This document shows positions 36,411 to 45,527 of a stretch of 64,000 nt of DNA, piece after piece. This DNA is from Lachnospiraceae bacterium. GTDB taxonomy: Bacteria > Bacillota > Clostridia > Lachnospirales > Lachnospiraceae. Under the pieces are notes generated by a model, which saw only the letters and a program-made list of their open reading frames with translations, was not told the origin of the DNA and made no database searches. How positions within the stretch are numbered: the first letter of the stretch is position 1; each line of letters begins with the position of its first letter. The stretch is taken from NCBI GenBank assembly GCA_022794265.1, contig JAAWEK010000002.1, forward strand, positions 1 to 64,000, in the 5' to 3' direction. The position numbers and the translations under genes are program-made.

Positions 36411-36439
36411 TTGATTTCTGTAAAAACTACTTTTATAAT
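36411..36439 (+). promoter_or_regulatory. Sigma-A promoter upstream of ftsH
   Basis: TTGATT at 36411-36416, 17-base spacer, TATAAT at 36434-36439, in the very AT-rich 274-base divergent region between pyrG and ftsH. Confidence 0.7.
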
Positions 36440-36478
36440 AGGAAAAAGATTGTATAGATAAAAAAGATGAAAGGATTA

Positions 36479-36500
36479 AAAACCGGATGGCTCCGGTTTT
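36479..36500 (+). promoter_or_regulatory. Leader hairpin just before the ftsH start codon
   Basis: AAAACCGG (36479-36486) pairs with CCGGTTTT (36493-36500) around ATGGCT. It ends 11 bases before the ATG. The usual AGGAGG is missing; only GGTAGAG lies between hairpin and start, so the hairpin is positioned to influence initiation. Confidence 0.6.
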
Positions 36501-36511
36501 GGTAGAGCTAA

Positions 36512-38497
36512 ATGGCTGAGAATTATAACAATGGCGATAATTATGGAGGGGGCGGTTCCGGAGGGTCTGACAGAAGAGGAGGTCCGGACGGACCAAACCG
36601 GCAAAACAAGTCTCCGAAGAAAAAACAGACGCTGATTATAATCATTATTGCAGCGGTGATTACGCTGATTGGTTCCACGATTATGTCTACGCTGCTGGAA
36701 AATGCCACGACAAAGGAAATCACTTATAATGAATTTCTGGAGATGATAGAAAAAGATGAGATAGAAAAAATAAAATTTACTACCACGAAGATTATCATCA
36801 CACCAAAAGATTCAGAGGATGGATATTTTAAATTTACTTATTGGACTACGGCGTTAAATGATGATGAATTATTACCAAAGTTAAATAAAACGAAGATTGA
36901 ATATAAGGGAGAAGTCACCGATTCACAGTCCGGTATCATAACATTTCTGCTGGAGTGGATCTTACCGTTTGCCTTTATCTACTTCATTATGGCAATGGTA
37001 TTCCGGAGAATCGGAAAAGGCGGCGGTATGATGGGCGGTGTTGGTAAATCCAATGCCAAAGTCTATGTGGAAAAAGAGACAGGAGTTACATTCAAAGATG
37101 TAGCCGGACAGGAAGAAGCAAAGGAATCTCTGAAGGAAATCGTGGACTTTCTTCACAACCCCGGAAAATATTCCAGTATTGGAGCAAAATTGCCAAAGGG
37201 AGCGTTGCTGGTAGGACCTCCGGGAACCGGTAAGACATTACTGGCAAAGGCGGTAGCCGGAGAGGCAAAAGTTCCGTTTTTCTCTCTGTCCGGTTCTGAT
37301 TTTGTGGAAATGTATGTGGGCGTAGGCGCTTCCAGGGTCCGTGACCTGTTCAAACAGGCACAGCAGTCAGCACCGTGTATCATCTTTATTGATGAGATTG
37401 ATGCCATCGGTAAGAGCAGGGATTCCAAATACGGCGGCAATGATGAACGGGAGCAGACATTGAATCAGCTGTTATCCGAGATGGACGGATTTGATACCTC
37501 GAAAGGATTATTAATTCTGGCTGCCACCAACCGTCCGGATGTACTGGATAAAGCGTTGCTCCGGCCGGGCCGTTTTGACCGGAGAATTATTGTAGACCGT
37601 CCGGATATGAAGGGCCGGATTAATATTTTAAAGGTACATTCCAGAAACGTATCCATGGATGAAACCGTGGATTTAAAGAAGATAGCGTTGGCTACCTCCG
37701 GCGCAGTAGGTTCCGACCTGGCAAATATTATTAATGAAGCTGCCATTAATGCAGTAAAGAATGGAAGAAAAGCCATATCACAGGCTGATTTGTTTGAGTC
37801 GGTGGAAGTGGTATTTGCAGGAAAAGAGAAGAAGGAAAGAATCTTAAGCCCGAAGGAAAAGAAAATTGTGGCCTATCATGAGGTGGGTCATGCATTGGTT
37901 GCAGTACTGGAAAAGAAATCGGTTCCGGTGCAGAAGATTACCATCGTTCCAAGAACCATGGGCGCTCTGGGATATGTTATGCATGTTCCGGAGGAAGAAA
38001 AATATCTGGAAACCAAAGATGAGATGCTGGCAAGTATTGTAGGACTTATGGGAGGACGTGCGGCCGAAGAAATTGTATTTGAATCTGTAACTTCCGGCGC
38101 TGCCAATGATATGGAAAAAGCCACCGGTCTGGCTAAAAACATGATTGCCAGATTTGGCATGTCGGAAAAATTTGGATTAATGTCACTGGCAAGAGTGGAA
38201 AATGAATATCTGGACGGTTCTGCGCATTTAGACTGTTCCCAGGAAACTGCGGCTGAACTGGATAAAGAGATACGGGAACTGTTAAAGAAATGCTATGACC
38301 GGGCAAAGGAACTGTTACAGTCAAACAGGGAATCTTTGGATAAAATCACGGAATATCTCTGTCAGGAAGAAACCATTACCGGCAAACAGTTTATGGAAAT
38401 ATTCAAAAAACTGAATCCGGACTTTGTGGAAATAAAAAACGATTTGGCAGAAGAACTGGAAGAAGCGGTGGAATCTGTTAAATCAACAGAAAATTGA
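36512..38497 (+). CDS. ftsH: ATP-dependent zinc metalloprotease FtsH
   Basis: 661 residues. A Gly/Asn-rich N-terminus precedes TM1 (about 39-61), an extracytoplasmic domain and TM2 (about 141-163). The AAA domain has Walker A GPPGTGKT, Walker [12 protein letters not shown] and the second region of homology ([19 protein letters not shown]). The peptidase domain has HEVGH, and the third zinc ligand is in the helix following [10 protein letters not shown]. It degrades misfolded membrane proteins and regulators as a membrane hexamer. The first 30 residues ([13 protein letters not shown]) are unusually Gly-rich. uvrC follows after 12 bases. Confidence 0.96.
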   Translation: MAENYNNGDNYGGGGSGGSDRRGGPDGPNRQNKSPKKKQTLIIIIIAAVITLIGSTIMSTLLENATTKEITYNEFLEMIEKDEIEKIKFTTTKIIITPKDSEDGYFKFTYWTTALNDDELLPKLNKTKIEYKGEVTDSQSGIITFLLEWILPFAFIYFIMAMVFRRIGKGGGMMGGVGKSNAKVYVEKETGVTFKDVAGQEEAKESLKEIVDFLHNPGKYSSIGAKLPKGALLVGPPGTGKTLLAKAVAGEAKVPFFSLSGSDFVEMYVGVGASRVRDLFKQAQQSAPCIIFIDEIDAIGKSRDSKYGGNDEREQTLNQLLSEMDGFDTSKGLLILAATNRPDVLDKALLRPGRFDRRIIVDRPDMKGRINILKVHSRNVSMDETVDLKKIALATSGAVGSDLANIINEAAINAVKNGRKAISQADLFESVEVVFAGKEKKERILSPKEKKIVAYHEVGHALVAVLEKKSVPVQKITIVPRTMGALGYVMHVPEEEKYLETKDEMLASIVGLMGGRAAEEIVFESVTSGAANDMEKATGLAKNMIARFGMSEKFGLMSLARVENEYLDGSAHLDCSQETAAELDKEIRELLKKCYDRAKELLQSNRESLDKITEYLCQEETITGKQFMEIFKKLNPDFVEIKNDLAEELEEAVESVKSTEN

Positions 38498-38509
38498 GGA
38501 GTTCAGATC

Positions 38510-40345
38510 ATGTTTTGTATTGAAGAAGAACTTAAAAAGCTCCCGGGTTCTCCGGGAGTTTATTTAATGCATGATGATAAAGATGAAATTATCTATGTAG
38601 GCAAAGCCATCAGCCTGAAAAACAGAGTGCGGCAGTATTTTCAGAGCAGCAGGAATAAAACGGCAAAAATTGAACAGATGGTGTCTAAAATCTGCCGGTT
38701 TGAGTATATTGTTACGGATTCGGAACTGGAAGCCCTGATATTGGAATGTAATCTGATTAAAGAACACAGGCCAAAGTATAATACCATGCTGAAGGATGAT
38801 AAAACCTATCCTTATATTAAGGTGACGGTTCATGAAGAATTTCCGCGGATTTTTATAACCAGAACCATGAAGAAGGATAAGGCGAAATATTTCGGACCAT
38901 ATACCAGTGCAGGAGCAGTTAAGGATACCGTTGATTTGTTAAGAAAAATATATCGGATTCGAAGCTGCAGCAAATCTCTTCCCAAAGAAATCGGAAAAGG
39001 ACGTCCGTGTCTGAATTATCATATCAGGCAATGTGATGCCCCATGTATGGGATATATTTCTGCCGGGGAATACCGTAGCAATTTCAGTCAGATTATTGAT
39101 TTTCTGAATGGAAAATATGCTTCTGTCATTGAAATGCTGGAACAAAAGATGTATGCGGCATCAGAGGCTATGGAATTTGAAGAGGCTGCGGGATATCGGG
39201 ATTTGATTCAGAGTGTCAAAGCAATTTCCAATAAACAGAAAATCACTTCCGATGAAGATACCGACCGGGACGTACTGGCATATGCCATGGAAGGAAATGA
39301 TGCAGTGGTACAGGTATTTTTTATCCGCAGCGGAAAAGTTCTGGGACGGGAACATTTTCATATTACGCTGGCGCCCCAGGATACCGGCAGACAGGTATTG
39401 ACCAGTTTTATCAAGCAGTATTATGCAGGTTCTCCGTTTGTACCAAAGGAACTTCTGGTGCAGGAGGAAATTGAGGACGGGGAAATCATAAGCCGCTGGC
39501 TGACCCAGAAGCGGGGCGGAAAGGTGACAATTCGCTGTCCGAAGAAGGGGGATAAGGAAAAACTGGTAGAGCTGGCAATGAAAAATGCGGCGATTGTGCT
39601 GGAACAGGATAAAGATAAACTTCGAAGTGAAGAACGGAGAACCAGAGGTGCCGTCCGGGAAATAACAGATTTGATTGGAATAGATTATACAAAACGGATT
39701 GAGGCTTTTGATATATCAAATATCAATGGATTTGAATCGGTAGGCTCTATGATTGTATATGAAGATGGAAGGCCGAAGCGCAACGATTATCGAAAGTTTA
39801 AGATTAAATGGGTAAAAGGCGCAGATGATTATTCCAGTATGCGGGAAGTTCTGACCAGACGTTTTAGCCATGGACTGAAGGAGTTGAAAGAGTCAGAGTA
39901 TGGAAGCTTTACGAAATTTCCTGACCTTATCATGATGGACGGCGGACGGGGACAGGTAAATATTGCTTTGGAGGTGCTGGCAGAATTAAATCTGAATATA
40001 CCGGTATGCGGAATGGTGAAAGATGACCATCATAGAACCCGGGGATTGTATTATAACAATATTGAAATCCCCATAGACAGACACGGAGAGGGATTCCGCC
40101 TGATTACCAGAATCCAGGATGAAGCCCACCGGTTTGCCATCACTTATCATAAGAGTTTGAGAAGCAAGGCACAGGTTCATTCCGTACTGGATGATATCAG
40201 CGGCATTGGCCCGGCGAGAAGAAAGGCTCTGATGAAAGAATTTAAAACTCTGGAAGCTATCCGTGATGCCGGAATTGAAGAACTAAAAAAAGTACCGTCC
40301 ATGAATGAAAGTGCGGCACAAAAGGTCTATGATTTTTTTCACTGA
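38510..40345 (+). CDS. uvrC: Excinuclease ABC subunit C
   Basis: 611 residues. The GIY-YIG nuclease domain (PGVYLMHDD...[18 protein letters not shown]) is at 12-95, a UVR motif that binds UvrB is near 205-240, the RNase H-like C-terminal nuclease is around 380-540 ([20 protein letters not shown] and MDGGRGQ), and two helix-hairpin-helix motifs close the protein. It makes both incisions in nucleotide excision repair. It starts the block leading through hprK to crh. Confidence 0.96.
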   Translation: MFCIEEELKKLPGSPGVYLMHDDKDEIIYVGKAISLKNRVRQYFQSSRNKTAKIEQMVSKICRFEYIVTDSELEALILECNLIKEHRPKYNTMLKDDKTYPYIKVTVHEEFPRIFITRTMKKDKAKYFGPYTSAGAVKDTVDLLRKIYRIRSCSKSLPKEIGKGRPCLNYHIRQCDAPCMGYISAGEYRSNFSQIIDFLNGKYASVIEMLEQKMYAASEAMEFEEAAGYRDLIQSVKAISNKQKITSDEDTDRDVLAYAMEGNDAVVQVFFIRSGKVLGREHFHITLAPQDTGRQVLTSFIKQYYAGSPFVPKELLVQEEIEDGEIISRWLTQKRGGKVTIRCPKKGDKEKLVELAMKNAAIVLEQDKDKLRSEERRTRGAVREITDLIGIDYTKRIEAFDISNINGFESVGSMIVYEDGRPKRNDYRKFKIKWVKGADDYSSMREVLTRRFSHGLKELKESEYGSFTKFPDLIMMDGGRGQVNIALEVLAELNLNIPVCGMVKDDHHRTRGLYYNNIEIPIDRHGEGFRLITRIQDEAHRFAITYHKSLRSKAQVHSVLDDISGIGPARRKALMKEFKTLEAIRDAGIEELKKVPSMNESAAQKVYDFFH

Positions 40346-40387
40346 TATGGTAAAATAAGGACAGTTTAACAGTAAAGGAGAAATTCT

Positions 40388-41314
40388 ATGCAAGCAGTGA
40401 GTTTGTCAAAAATAATAGAAAAGATGGAACTGGTCAACCTGACACCGGAAATCGACGTAGAGGCCATTAAGGTTGAACAGACGGATATCAATCGTCCCGC
40501 CTTACAGTTAACCGGATTTTTTGACCATTTTCCAACGGACCGGGTGCAGGTCATCGGATATGTGGAATATACCTATCTGAAAGGCATGGAAGAGGAGCGG
40601 AAGAAATATATATATGAAGAAATTCTTTCAAAAAAAGTACCATGTATTATTTTTTGCCGGGATTTGCAGCCGGACGAAATATTGCTGGAACTGGCCAATA
40701 AACATGAAGTGCCGATTCTGGTTACCGGAACCACTACATCGGCATTTATGGCGGAAATCATCCGCTGGCTGAATGTGGAACTGGCGCCTTGCATCTCCAT
40801 ACACGGAGTCTTGGTGGATGTATACGGAGAGGGAGTGCTGATTATGGGAGAAAGCGGCATAGGAAAAAGCGAAGCCGCATTGGAACTTATCAAACGGGGG
40901 CATCGACTGGTAACTGACGATGTGGTGGAAATCAGAAAAGTCAGTGACGAGACACTAATCGGAACGGCTCCGGATATTACCAGACATTTTATTGAACTGC
41001 GGGGCATAGGTATTATAGATGTAAAGACTTTATTCGGTGTGGAAAGCGTTAAGGAAACCCAGGGAATCGATATGGTCATCAAACTGGAGGACTGGAACAA
41101 GGACAGAGAATATGACAGGCTGGGACTGGAAGAGCAGTATACGGAGTTCCTTGGCAATAAAGTGGTTTGTCATTCCATTCCAATCCGTCCGGGCCGTAAT
41201 CTGGCTATTATTGTGGAATCTGCAGCCGTTAATCATCGTCAGAAGAAGATGGGATATAATGCGGCACAGGAATTATACAGAAGGGTTCAGGCAAATCTGG
41301 GAAAACATGAGTAA
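40388..41314 (+). CDS. hprK: HPr kinase/phosphorylase
   Basis: 308 residues. The Walker A motif GESGIGKS is at 154-161, His140 in SIHG and the Asp pair 177-178 are catalytic, and ELRGIGIIDV is the family signature. It phosphorylates Ser46 of HPr and Crh at high glycolytic flux and removes the phosphate when phosphate is high. The presence of a Crh-like protein in the same gene block (45147) matches that role. The ribosome binding site is AAAGGAG. Confidence 0.96.
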   Translation: MQAVSLSKIIEKMELVNLTPEIDVEAIKVEQTDINRPALQLTGFFDHFPTDRVQVIGYVEYTYLKGMEEERKKYIYEEILSKKVPCIIFCRDLQPDEILLELANKHEVPILVTGTTTSAFMAEIIRWLNVELAPCISIHGVLVDVYGEGVLIMGESGIGKSEAALELIKRGHRLVTDDVVEIRKVSDETLIGTAPDITRHFIELRGIGIIDVKTLFGVESVKETQGIDMVIKLEDWNKDREYDRLGLEEQYTEFLGNKVVCHSIPIRPGRNLAIIVESAAVNHRQKKMGYNAAQELYRRVQANLGKHE

Positions 41315-41375
41315 TAAAATGCAGTTAGTATAGACATAATGAAAAGATAAATAATAAAGAGAAGGAGACAATTAT

Positions 41376-42320
41376 ATGGAAAAAGTGTGTTTTGGTATTG
41401 ATGTGGGAGGTACAACGGTAAAAATAGGATTATTTTCGGACGGAGGAAAATTACTGGACAGTACGGAAATTCCTACCAGAAAAGAAGACAACGGAAGCCA
41501 TATTCTTTCAGATATTTGTTCTGCAATAGAAGCCAGACTGGAAGTGAATAATCTGACACGCGACGATTTAATCGGGGTAGGAATCGGCATACCGGGTCCG
41601 GTTACCAAGGATGGAACGGTGTTAAACTGTGTAAATCTGGGCTGGGGTATCATAAAAATCGAAGAAAAACTGTCACAGATGCTGGGCGGAATCATGGTGA
41701 AGGCAGGAAACGATGCGAATGTGGCAGCTCTCGGTGAAAACTGGCAGGGAGGCGGACAGGGCTTTGAAGACCTGATATTGATTACATTGGGAACCGGTGT
41801 AGGCGGAGGTGTTATTATTGGTAATGAGATAGTTACAGGCTCCAACGGAGCTGCCGGGGAAATCGGTCATATGCCTACGGTAACAGGAGAAGAAGCCAGT
41901 CAGTGTGGCTGTGGAAAGTATGGTTGTCTGGAAACGGTAGCTTCTGCCACAGGAATCGTCAGAGAGGCAAAAAAACTTCTGGAGAAGTCTTCCGAACCTT
42001 CTGTACTAAGGGATATCATACCATTTTCCTGCAAGGATATCTTTGATGCTGCAAAAGAAGGCGATAAGCTTTCGCTGGAAGTGGTGGATAAACTGGCATA
42101 CTATCTGGGTACTGCGGCAGCATCCATTGCAGCTGTTATTAATCCGCAGGTTATTGTTATTGGCGGCGGTGTCAGCAAGGCAGGAAAGTTTCTGCTGGAT
42201 AAGATAGAAGAAAATTTTACAGCAGGGGCGTTCCATGCCTGTAAAAATGCAAAGTTTGCACTTGCCACACTGGGCAATGATGCCGGAATGTACGGTGCGG
42301 CGGCTTTGATATTGGATTAA
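41376..42320 (+). CDS. glk: ROK-family glucokinase
   Basis: 314 residues. The phosphate loop DVGGTTVKIGLF is at the N-terminus, the ROK signature and zinc motif CGCGKYGCLE is near residue 173, and GNDANVAALGE contains the catalytic Asp. It phosphorylates glucose with ATP. The zinc and GNDANVA motifs favour glucokinase over a ROK repressor, and no helix-turn-helix domain is present. It lies between hprK and murB; AGGAGA precedes the ATG. Confidence 0.9.
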   Translation: MEKVCFGIDVGGTTVKIGLFSDGGKLLDSTEIPTRKEDNGSHILSDICSAIEARLEVNNLTRDDLIGVGIGIPGPVTKDGTVLNCVNLGWGIIKIEEKLSQMLGGIMVKAGNDANVAALGENWQGGGQGFEDLILITLGTGVGGGVIIGNEIVTGSNGAAGEIGHMPTVTGEEASQCGCGKYGCLETVASATGIVREAKKLLEKSSEPSVLRDIIPFSCKDIFDAAKEGDKLSLEVVDKLAYYLGTAAASIAAVINPQVIVIGGGVSKAGKFLLDKIEENFTAGAFHACKNAKFALATLGNDAGMYGAAALILD

Positions 42321-42334
42321 AGGAAGGTATATGC

Positions 42335-43267
42335 ATGGATTCATGGTATAAGGAACTGGTATCTGTAGCAGGAAACCAATGTGTAAGCCGGGAAGAGGAT
42401 ATGAGCAGACATACTTCGTTCCGTGCCGGCGGCAGGGCAAAATATTTTGTCCTGCCGTCGGATAAGGAGATGGTGGCAGCTCTGATTCGGCTTCATTCGG
42501 AACATCAAATGCCTTATTACATTATGGGAAACGGCAGCAATCTGCTGGTGGCGGACAGCGGATATGACGGTACGATTATAAAGATTGGTAGCGGAATGGA
42601 CCGGGTGTCCGTGAACGGTCAGAGCGTTTATGCGGAAAGCGGGGCCATGATGGCAAAAGCTGCTTTGCTGGCAGCCCGCCATTCCCTGTCCGGCATGGAA
42701 TTTGCGGCCGGAATTCCGGGAAGCATTGGCGGAGCCGCCGCCATGAATGCAGGAGCATACGGCGGGGAAATAAAAGATATTTTTATGGAAGCAGAGGCAG
42801 CGGACCGATGGGGGAATATTGTGGTATTGAAAAAAGAGGATATGGGCTTCGGATACAGAACCAGCATAATCCAGTCTGGCGAATATACGGTTTTATCCGT
42901 AATATTCGGGCTGAATCCCGGAAATGCAGAGGAAATCAGCGGTAAAATGAATGAATATATGATGGCGAGAAAAGAAAAACAGCCGTTGGAATATCCCAGT
43001 GCAGGAAGTACGTTTAAACGTCCGCAGGGGCATTTTGCCGGAAAACTCATCATGGATGCCGGACTGGCAGGATACAGTGTGGGAGGCGCCTGTGTATCGG
43101 AAAAACACTGCGGATTTGTGATTAACAAATCCGGCGCCACCGCAGAAGATATTCTCACACTGATGGAAGATGTCAGAAAAACCGTATATGAGAAATTCGG
43201 AGTTATATTGGAACCAGAGGTAAAAATCATAGGCAACAGGAGTTGGAGGCAGCTATGCGATTTGTAA
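42335..43267 (+). CDS. murB: UDP-N-acetylenolpyruvoylglucosamine reductase
   Basis: 310 residues, the type II MurB of Gram-positives. The FAD-binding region has YIMGNGSNLLVADSGYDG and GIPGSIGGAAAMNAGAYGGE; the catalytic Ser is in YPSAGSTFKRP and a late Glu in LEPEVKIIG. It reduces the enolpyruvyl group to make UDP-MurNAc for peptidoglycan. It starts 14 bases after glk and overlaps rapZ by 13 bases. Confidence 0.95.
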   Translation: MDSWYKELVSVAGNQCVSREEDMSRHTSFRAGGRAKYFVLPSDKEMVAALIRLHSEHQMPYYIMGNGSNLLVADSGYDGTIIKIGSGMDRVSVNGQSVYAESGAMMAKAALLAARHSLSGMEFAAGIPGSIGGAAAMNAGAYGGEIKDIFMEAEAADRWGNIVVLKKEDMGFGYRTSIIQSGEYTVLSVIFGLNPGNAEEISGKMNEYMMARKEKQPLEYPSAGSTFKRPQGHFAGKLIMDAGLAGYSVGGACVSEKHCGFVINKSGATAEDILTLMEDVRKTVYEKFGVILEPEVKIIGNRSWRQLCDL

Positions 43268-44115
43268 TTATTACCGGTATGTCAGGCGCAGGAAAAAGTT
43301 CAGCGTTGAAAATGCTGGAAGATAATAATTTTTTCTGTGTGGATAATCTGCCTATTGAACTGATTATTAAATTTGCAGAACTGACATTCAATACATCATC
43401 GGATAAAAACAGAGACGTTGCATTAGGCCTGGATATACGAAGCGGTCAGGCATTGCAGGAACTGGAGGAGATTCTTGACCAGATGGCTGACTTAAAGTAT
43501 TCCTATGAAATACTGTTTTTGGATGCCAATGATGAAACACTGATCAAGCGTTTTAAGGAAACCAGAAGAGCCCACCCCCTTGCACCGGAAGGCAGGGTGG
43601 ATGAAGGAATTGCCCTGGAGCGGAAAAGACTGGATTTTTTAAGAAACCGGGCGGATTACATAATTGACACCAGCCGTCTGCTGACCAGGGAACTGAAGCT
43701 GGAAGTTGAGAATATTTTTATTCGGAATTATAAGTTTAGTAATCTGTTTGTTACAATTCTATCTTTTGGATTTAAATATGGAATACCATCGGATGCCGAT
43801 TTGATTTTCGATGTCAGATTTATGCCGAATCCATATTATATAGAAGAATTAAAAGTACAGACAGGAAATGACGAAGCGGTAAAGGAATATGTTATGAATT
43901 CCGGGGTTTCCAAAGAATTTTTAAAAAAACTGGAAGACATGATAGAATTCCTGATACCAAACTACATTGCGGAAGGAAAAAACCAGCTGGTAATCGGTAT
44001 CGGGTGTACGGGCGGAAAACACCGATCGGTAACGGTTGCCAATGCCATATATGATAAATTATCCAGAGACAAAGATATCGGCATCAAGGTGACCCATCGG
44101 GATATTGCGCTGTAA
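43255..44115 (+). CDS. rapZ: RNase adapter/nucleotide-binding protein RapZ (YvcJ)
   Basis: 286 residues. Walker A GMSGAGKS is at 8-15 and a second nucleotide region in GCTGGKHRSV near the C-terminus. In enteric bacteria RapZ controls glucosamine-6-phosphate synthase through small RNAs and binds GlcN6P; in Bacillus YvcJ is a GTPase-like protein linked to competence. The start at ATG 43255 matches the family N-terminus (MRFVIITGMSG); an earlier ATG at 43243 lies deeper in murB. It is translationally coupled to murB. Confidence 0.93.
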   Translation: MRFVIITGMSGAGKSSALKMLEDNNFFCVDNLPIELIIKFAELTFNTSSDKNRDVALGLDIRSGQALQELEEILDQMADLKYSYEILFLDANDETLIKRFKETRRAHPLAPEGRVDEGIALERKRLDFLRNRADYIIDTSRLLTRELKLEVENIFIRNYKFSNLFVTILSFGFKYGIPSDADLIFDVRFMPNPYYIEELKVQTGNDEAVKEYVMNSGVSKEFLKKLEDMIEFLIPNYIAEGKNQLVIGIGCTGGKHRSVTVANAIYDKLSRDKDIGIKVTHRDIAL

Positions 44116-44148
44116 GAGGGAAGCCTGCGGAGATGGGGAGGTATTGAA

Positions 44149-45099
44149 ATGTCATTCTCAGGTAAGGTAAAGGATGAATTGTCCAGACAGAGTACCGCTG
44201 CCAGACATTGTCAGATTGCAGAGATTGCTGCAATTATCAGTCTGTGTGGCAGAATTCAGATATCTGCAAGTGAAACCTATATGGTAAAAATTCACACGGA
44301 AAATATTGGCGTTGCCAGAAAGTACTTTACATTATTGAAAAAAACATATAATATAGATACGGAAATTTCCATACGACGCAGTAAAAGGCAGGCAAAAAAC
44401 AGTGTGTATACCGTAGCTGTGCTGAATCATCAGAATGCGGTCCGGATATTGCAGTCCTGCAGACTGATGGATGCCAGCGGCGAGATTAGGGAAAATCTGT
44501 CATTAACGGATAATCTTATTGTTCAGAAGGACTGTTGTAAACGGGCGTTTATACGCGGAGCATTTCTTTCTGCCGGATCTATCAGTGCACCGGAGAAATT
44601 TTACCATTTTGAAATTGTATGTGCTGCATATGAAAAAGCGGTTCAGCTACAGAAAATGATATTAAGTTTTCAAATTGATGCGAAAATAGTTGAAAGAAAG
44701 CGGCATTATGTGGTATATATAAAAGAGGGATCCGGAATCGTGGACATTCTGAATGTTATGGAAGCCCATGTGGCGTTAATGGATCTGGAAAATGTTAGAA
44801 TAATAAAAGAGATGCGCAATACCGTAAACCGTAAGGTAAACTGCGAGACGGCGAATCTTAAAAAAACAGTTTCCGCTGCCGTAAAACAGATTGAGGATAT
44901 TCAATATATCCGGGACACCATAGGGTTGGAAAAATTGTCAGAGGGATTGGAAGAAATGGCCCGGCTGCGATTGGAACATCCGGATGCATCTCTGAAAGAA
45001 CTGGGAGAGATGCTCTCACCTGCCGTAGGAAAATCAGGAGTAAATCACAGATTGCGGAAGATCAGTGAAATTGCAAGTGACCTTCGGGGGAAATTATAA
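44149..45099 (+). CDS. whiA: DNA-binding protein WhiA
   Basis: 316 residues. The N-terminal LAGLIDADG-homing-endonuclease-like domain (inactive in this family; CKRAFIRGAFLSAGSIS segment) is followed by a C-terminal helix-turn-helix (LKELGEMLSPAVGKSGVNHRLRKI). In sporulating actinomycetes it drives septation genes; in Bacillus it affects cell division and chromosome segregation. Standard neighbour of rapZ. The gene between them in Bacillus (yvcK) is absent here. Confidence 0.95.
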   Translation: MSFSGKVKDELSRQSTAARHCQIAEIAAIISLCGRIQISASETYMVKIHTENIGVARKYFTLLKKTYNIDTEISIRRSKRQAKNSVYTVAVLNHQNAVRILQSCRLMDASGEIRENLSLTDNLIVQKDCCKRAFIRGAFLSAGSISAPEKFYHFEIVCAAYEKAVQLQKMILSFQIDAKIVERKRHYVVYIKEGSGIVDILNVMEAHVALMDLENVRIIKEMRNTVNRKVNCETANLKKTVSAAVKQIEDIQYIRDTIGLEKLSEGLEEMARLRLEHPDASLKELGEMLSPAVGKSGVNHRLRKISEIASDLRGKL

Positions 45100-45146
45100 A
45101 ATATCTGTTTTGGAATAGCAGATAAAAGAAAGGCATGGAAAGTATT

Positions 45147-45410
45147 ATGATATCAAAAGACATGACAATTGAGATTAAGACCGGACTGGAAGCCAGACCG
45201 GTAGCTGTATTTGTTCAGGTAGCAAGTCAATTTGAAAGTAAAATTTATGTTGAGTATGAAAGTAAGAAAGTGAATGCAAAGAGTATCATGGGTATGATGA
45301 CACTGGGACTGGGTGCAGGTGAAAAAGTAGTTGTATCTGCAGACGGGGAAGATGAAGAAGCTGCTATCAAAAGTATAGAAAAATATCTGAGCAGCAGCGA
45401 TGCCCAATAA
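45147..45410 (+). CDS. crh: Crh-like HPr paralogue (Glu15, Ser46)
   Basis: 87 residues with the HPr fold. The active-site loop reads GLEARP, so the phospho-accepting His15 of HPr is Glu15. The regulatory Ser46 (VNAKSIMGMM) is kept. With the ATG at 45147 both residues fall exactly on positions 15 and 46, which supports that start over ATG 45135. Bacillus Crh has Gln15/Ser46, follows the yvcJ-yvcL genes and acts only as a corepressor with CcpA. Location behind rapZ-whiA and near hprK fits the same role. It cannot carry out PTS phosphotransfer. The gene ends at a strong terminator. Confidence 0.85.
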   Translation: MISKDMTIEIKTGLEARPVAVFVQVASQFESKIYVEYESKKVNAKSIMGMMTLGLGAGEKVVVSADGEDEEAAIKSIEKYLSSSDAQ

Positions 45411-45427
45411 TATATCAGAACGTTAAG

Positions 45428-45479
45428 ACGGTTGTGTGTGTGGCAGCTTGCTTTATGCCACATACGTGACCGCTTTTTT
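45428..45479 (+). terminator. Terminator after the crh-like gene
   Basis: CGGT...ACCG and GTGTGTGGCA/TGCCACATAC form a long stem with a 10-base loop, followed by six T at 45474-45479. It closes the uvrC-to-crh unit, so dnaE needs its own promoter, which I could not place in the remaining 48 bases. Confidence 0.88.
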
Positions 45480-45527
45480 AGCATATGGGAAAGTGTTCTT
45501 AAAATTACGAAAGGTCTGGATTAATAT

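Noticed and set aside
45147-45410. Ordinary PTS phosphocarrier HPr
   Set aside because: The phospho-accepting His15 is Glu, so PTS phosphotransfer is not possible.
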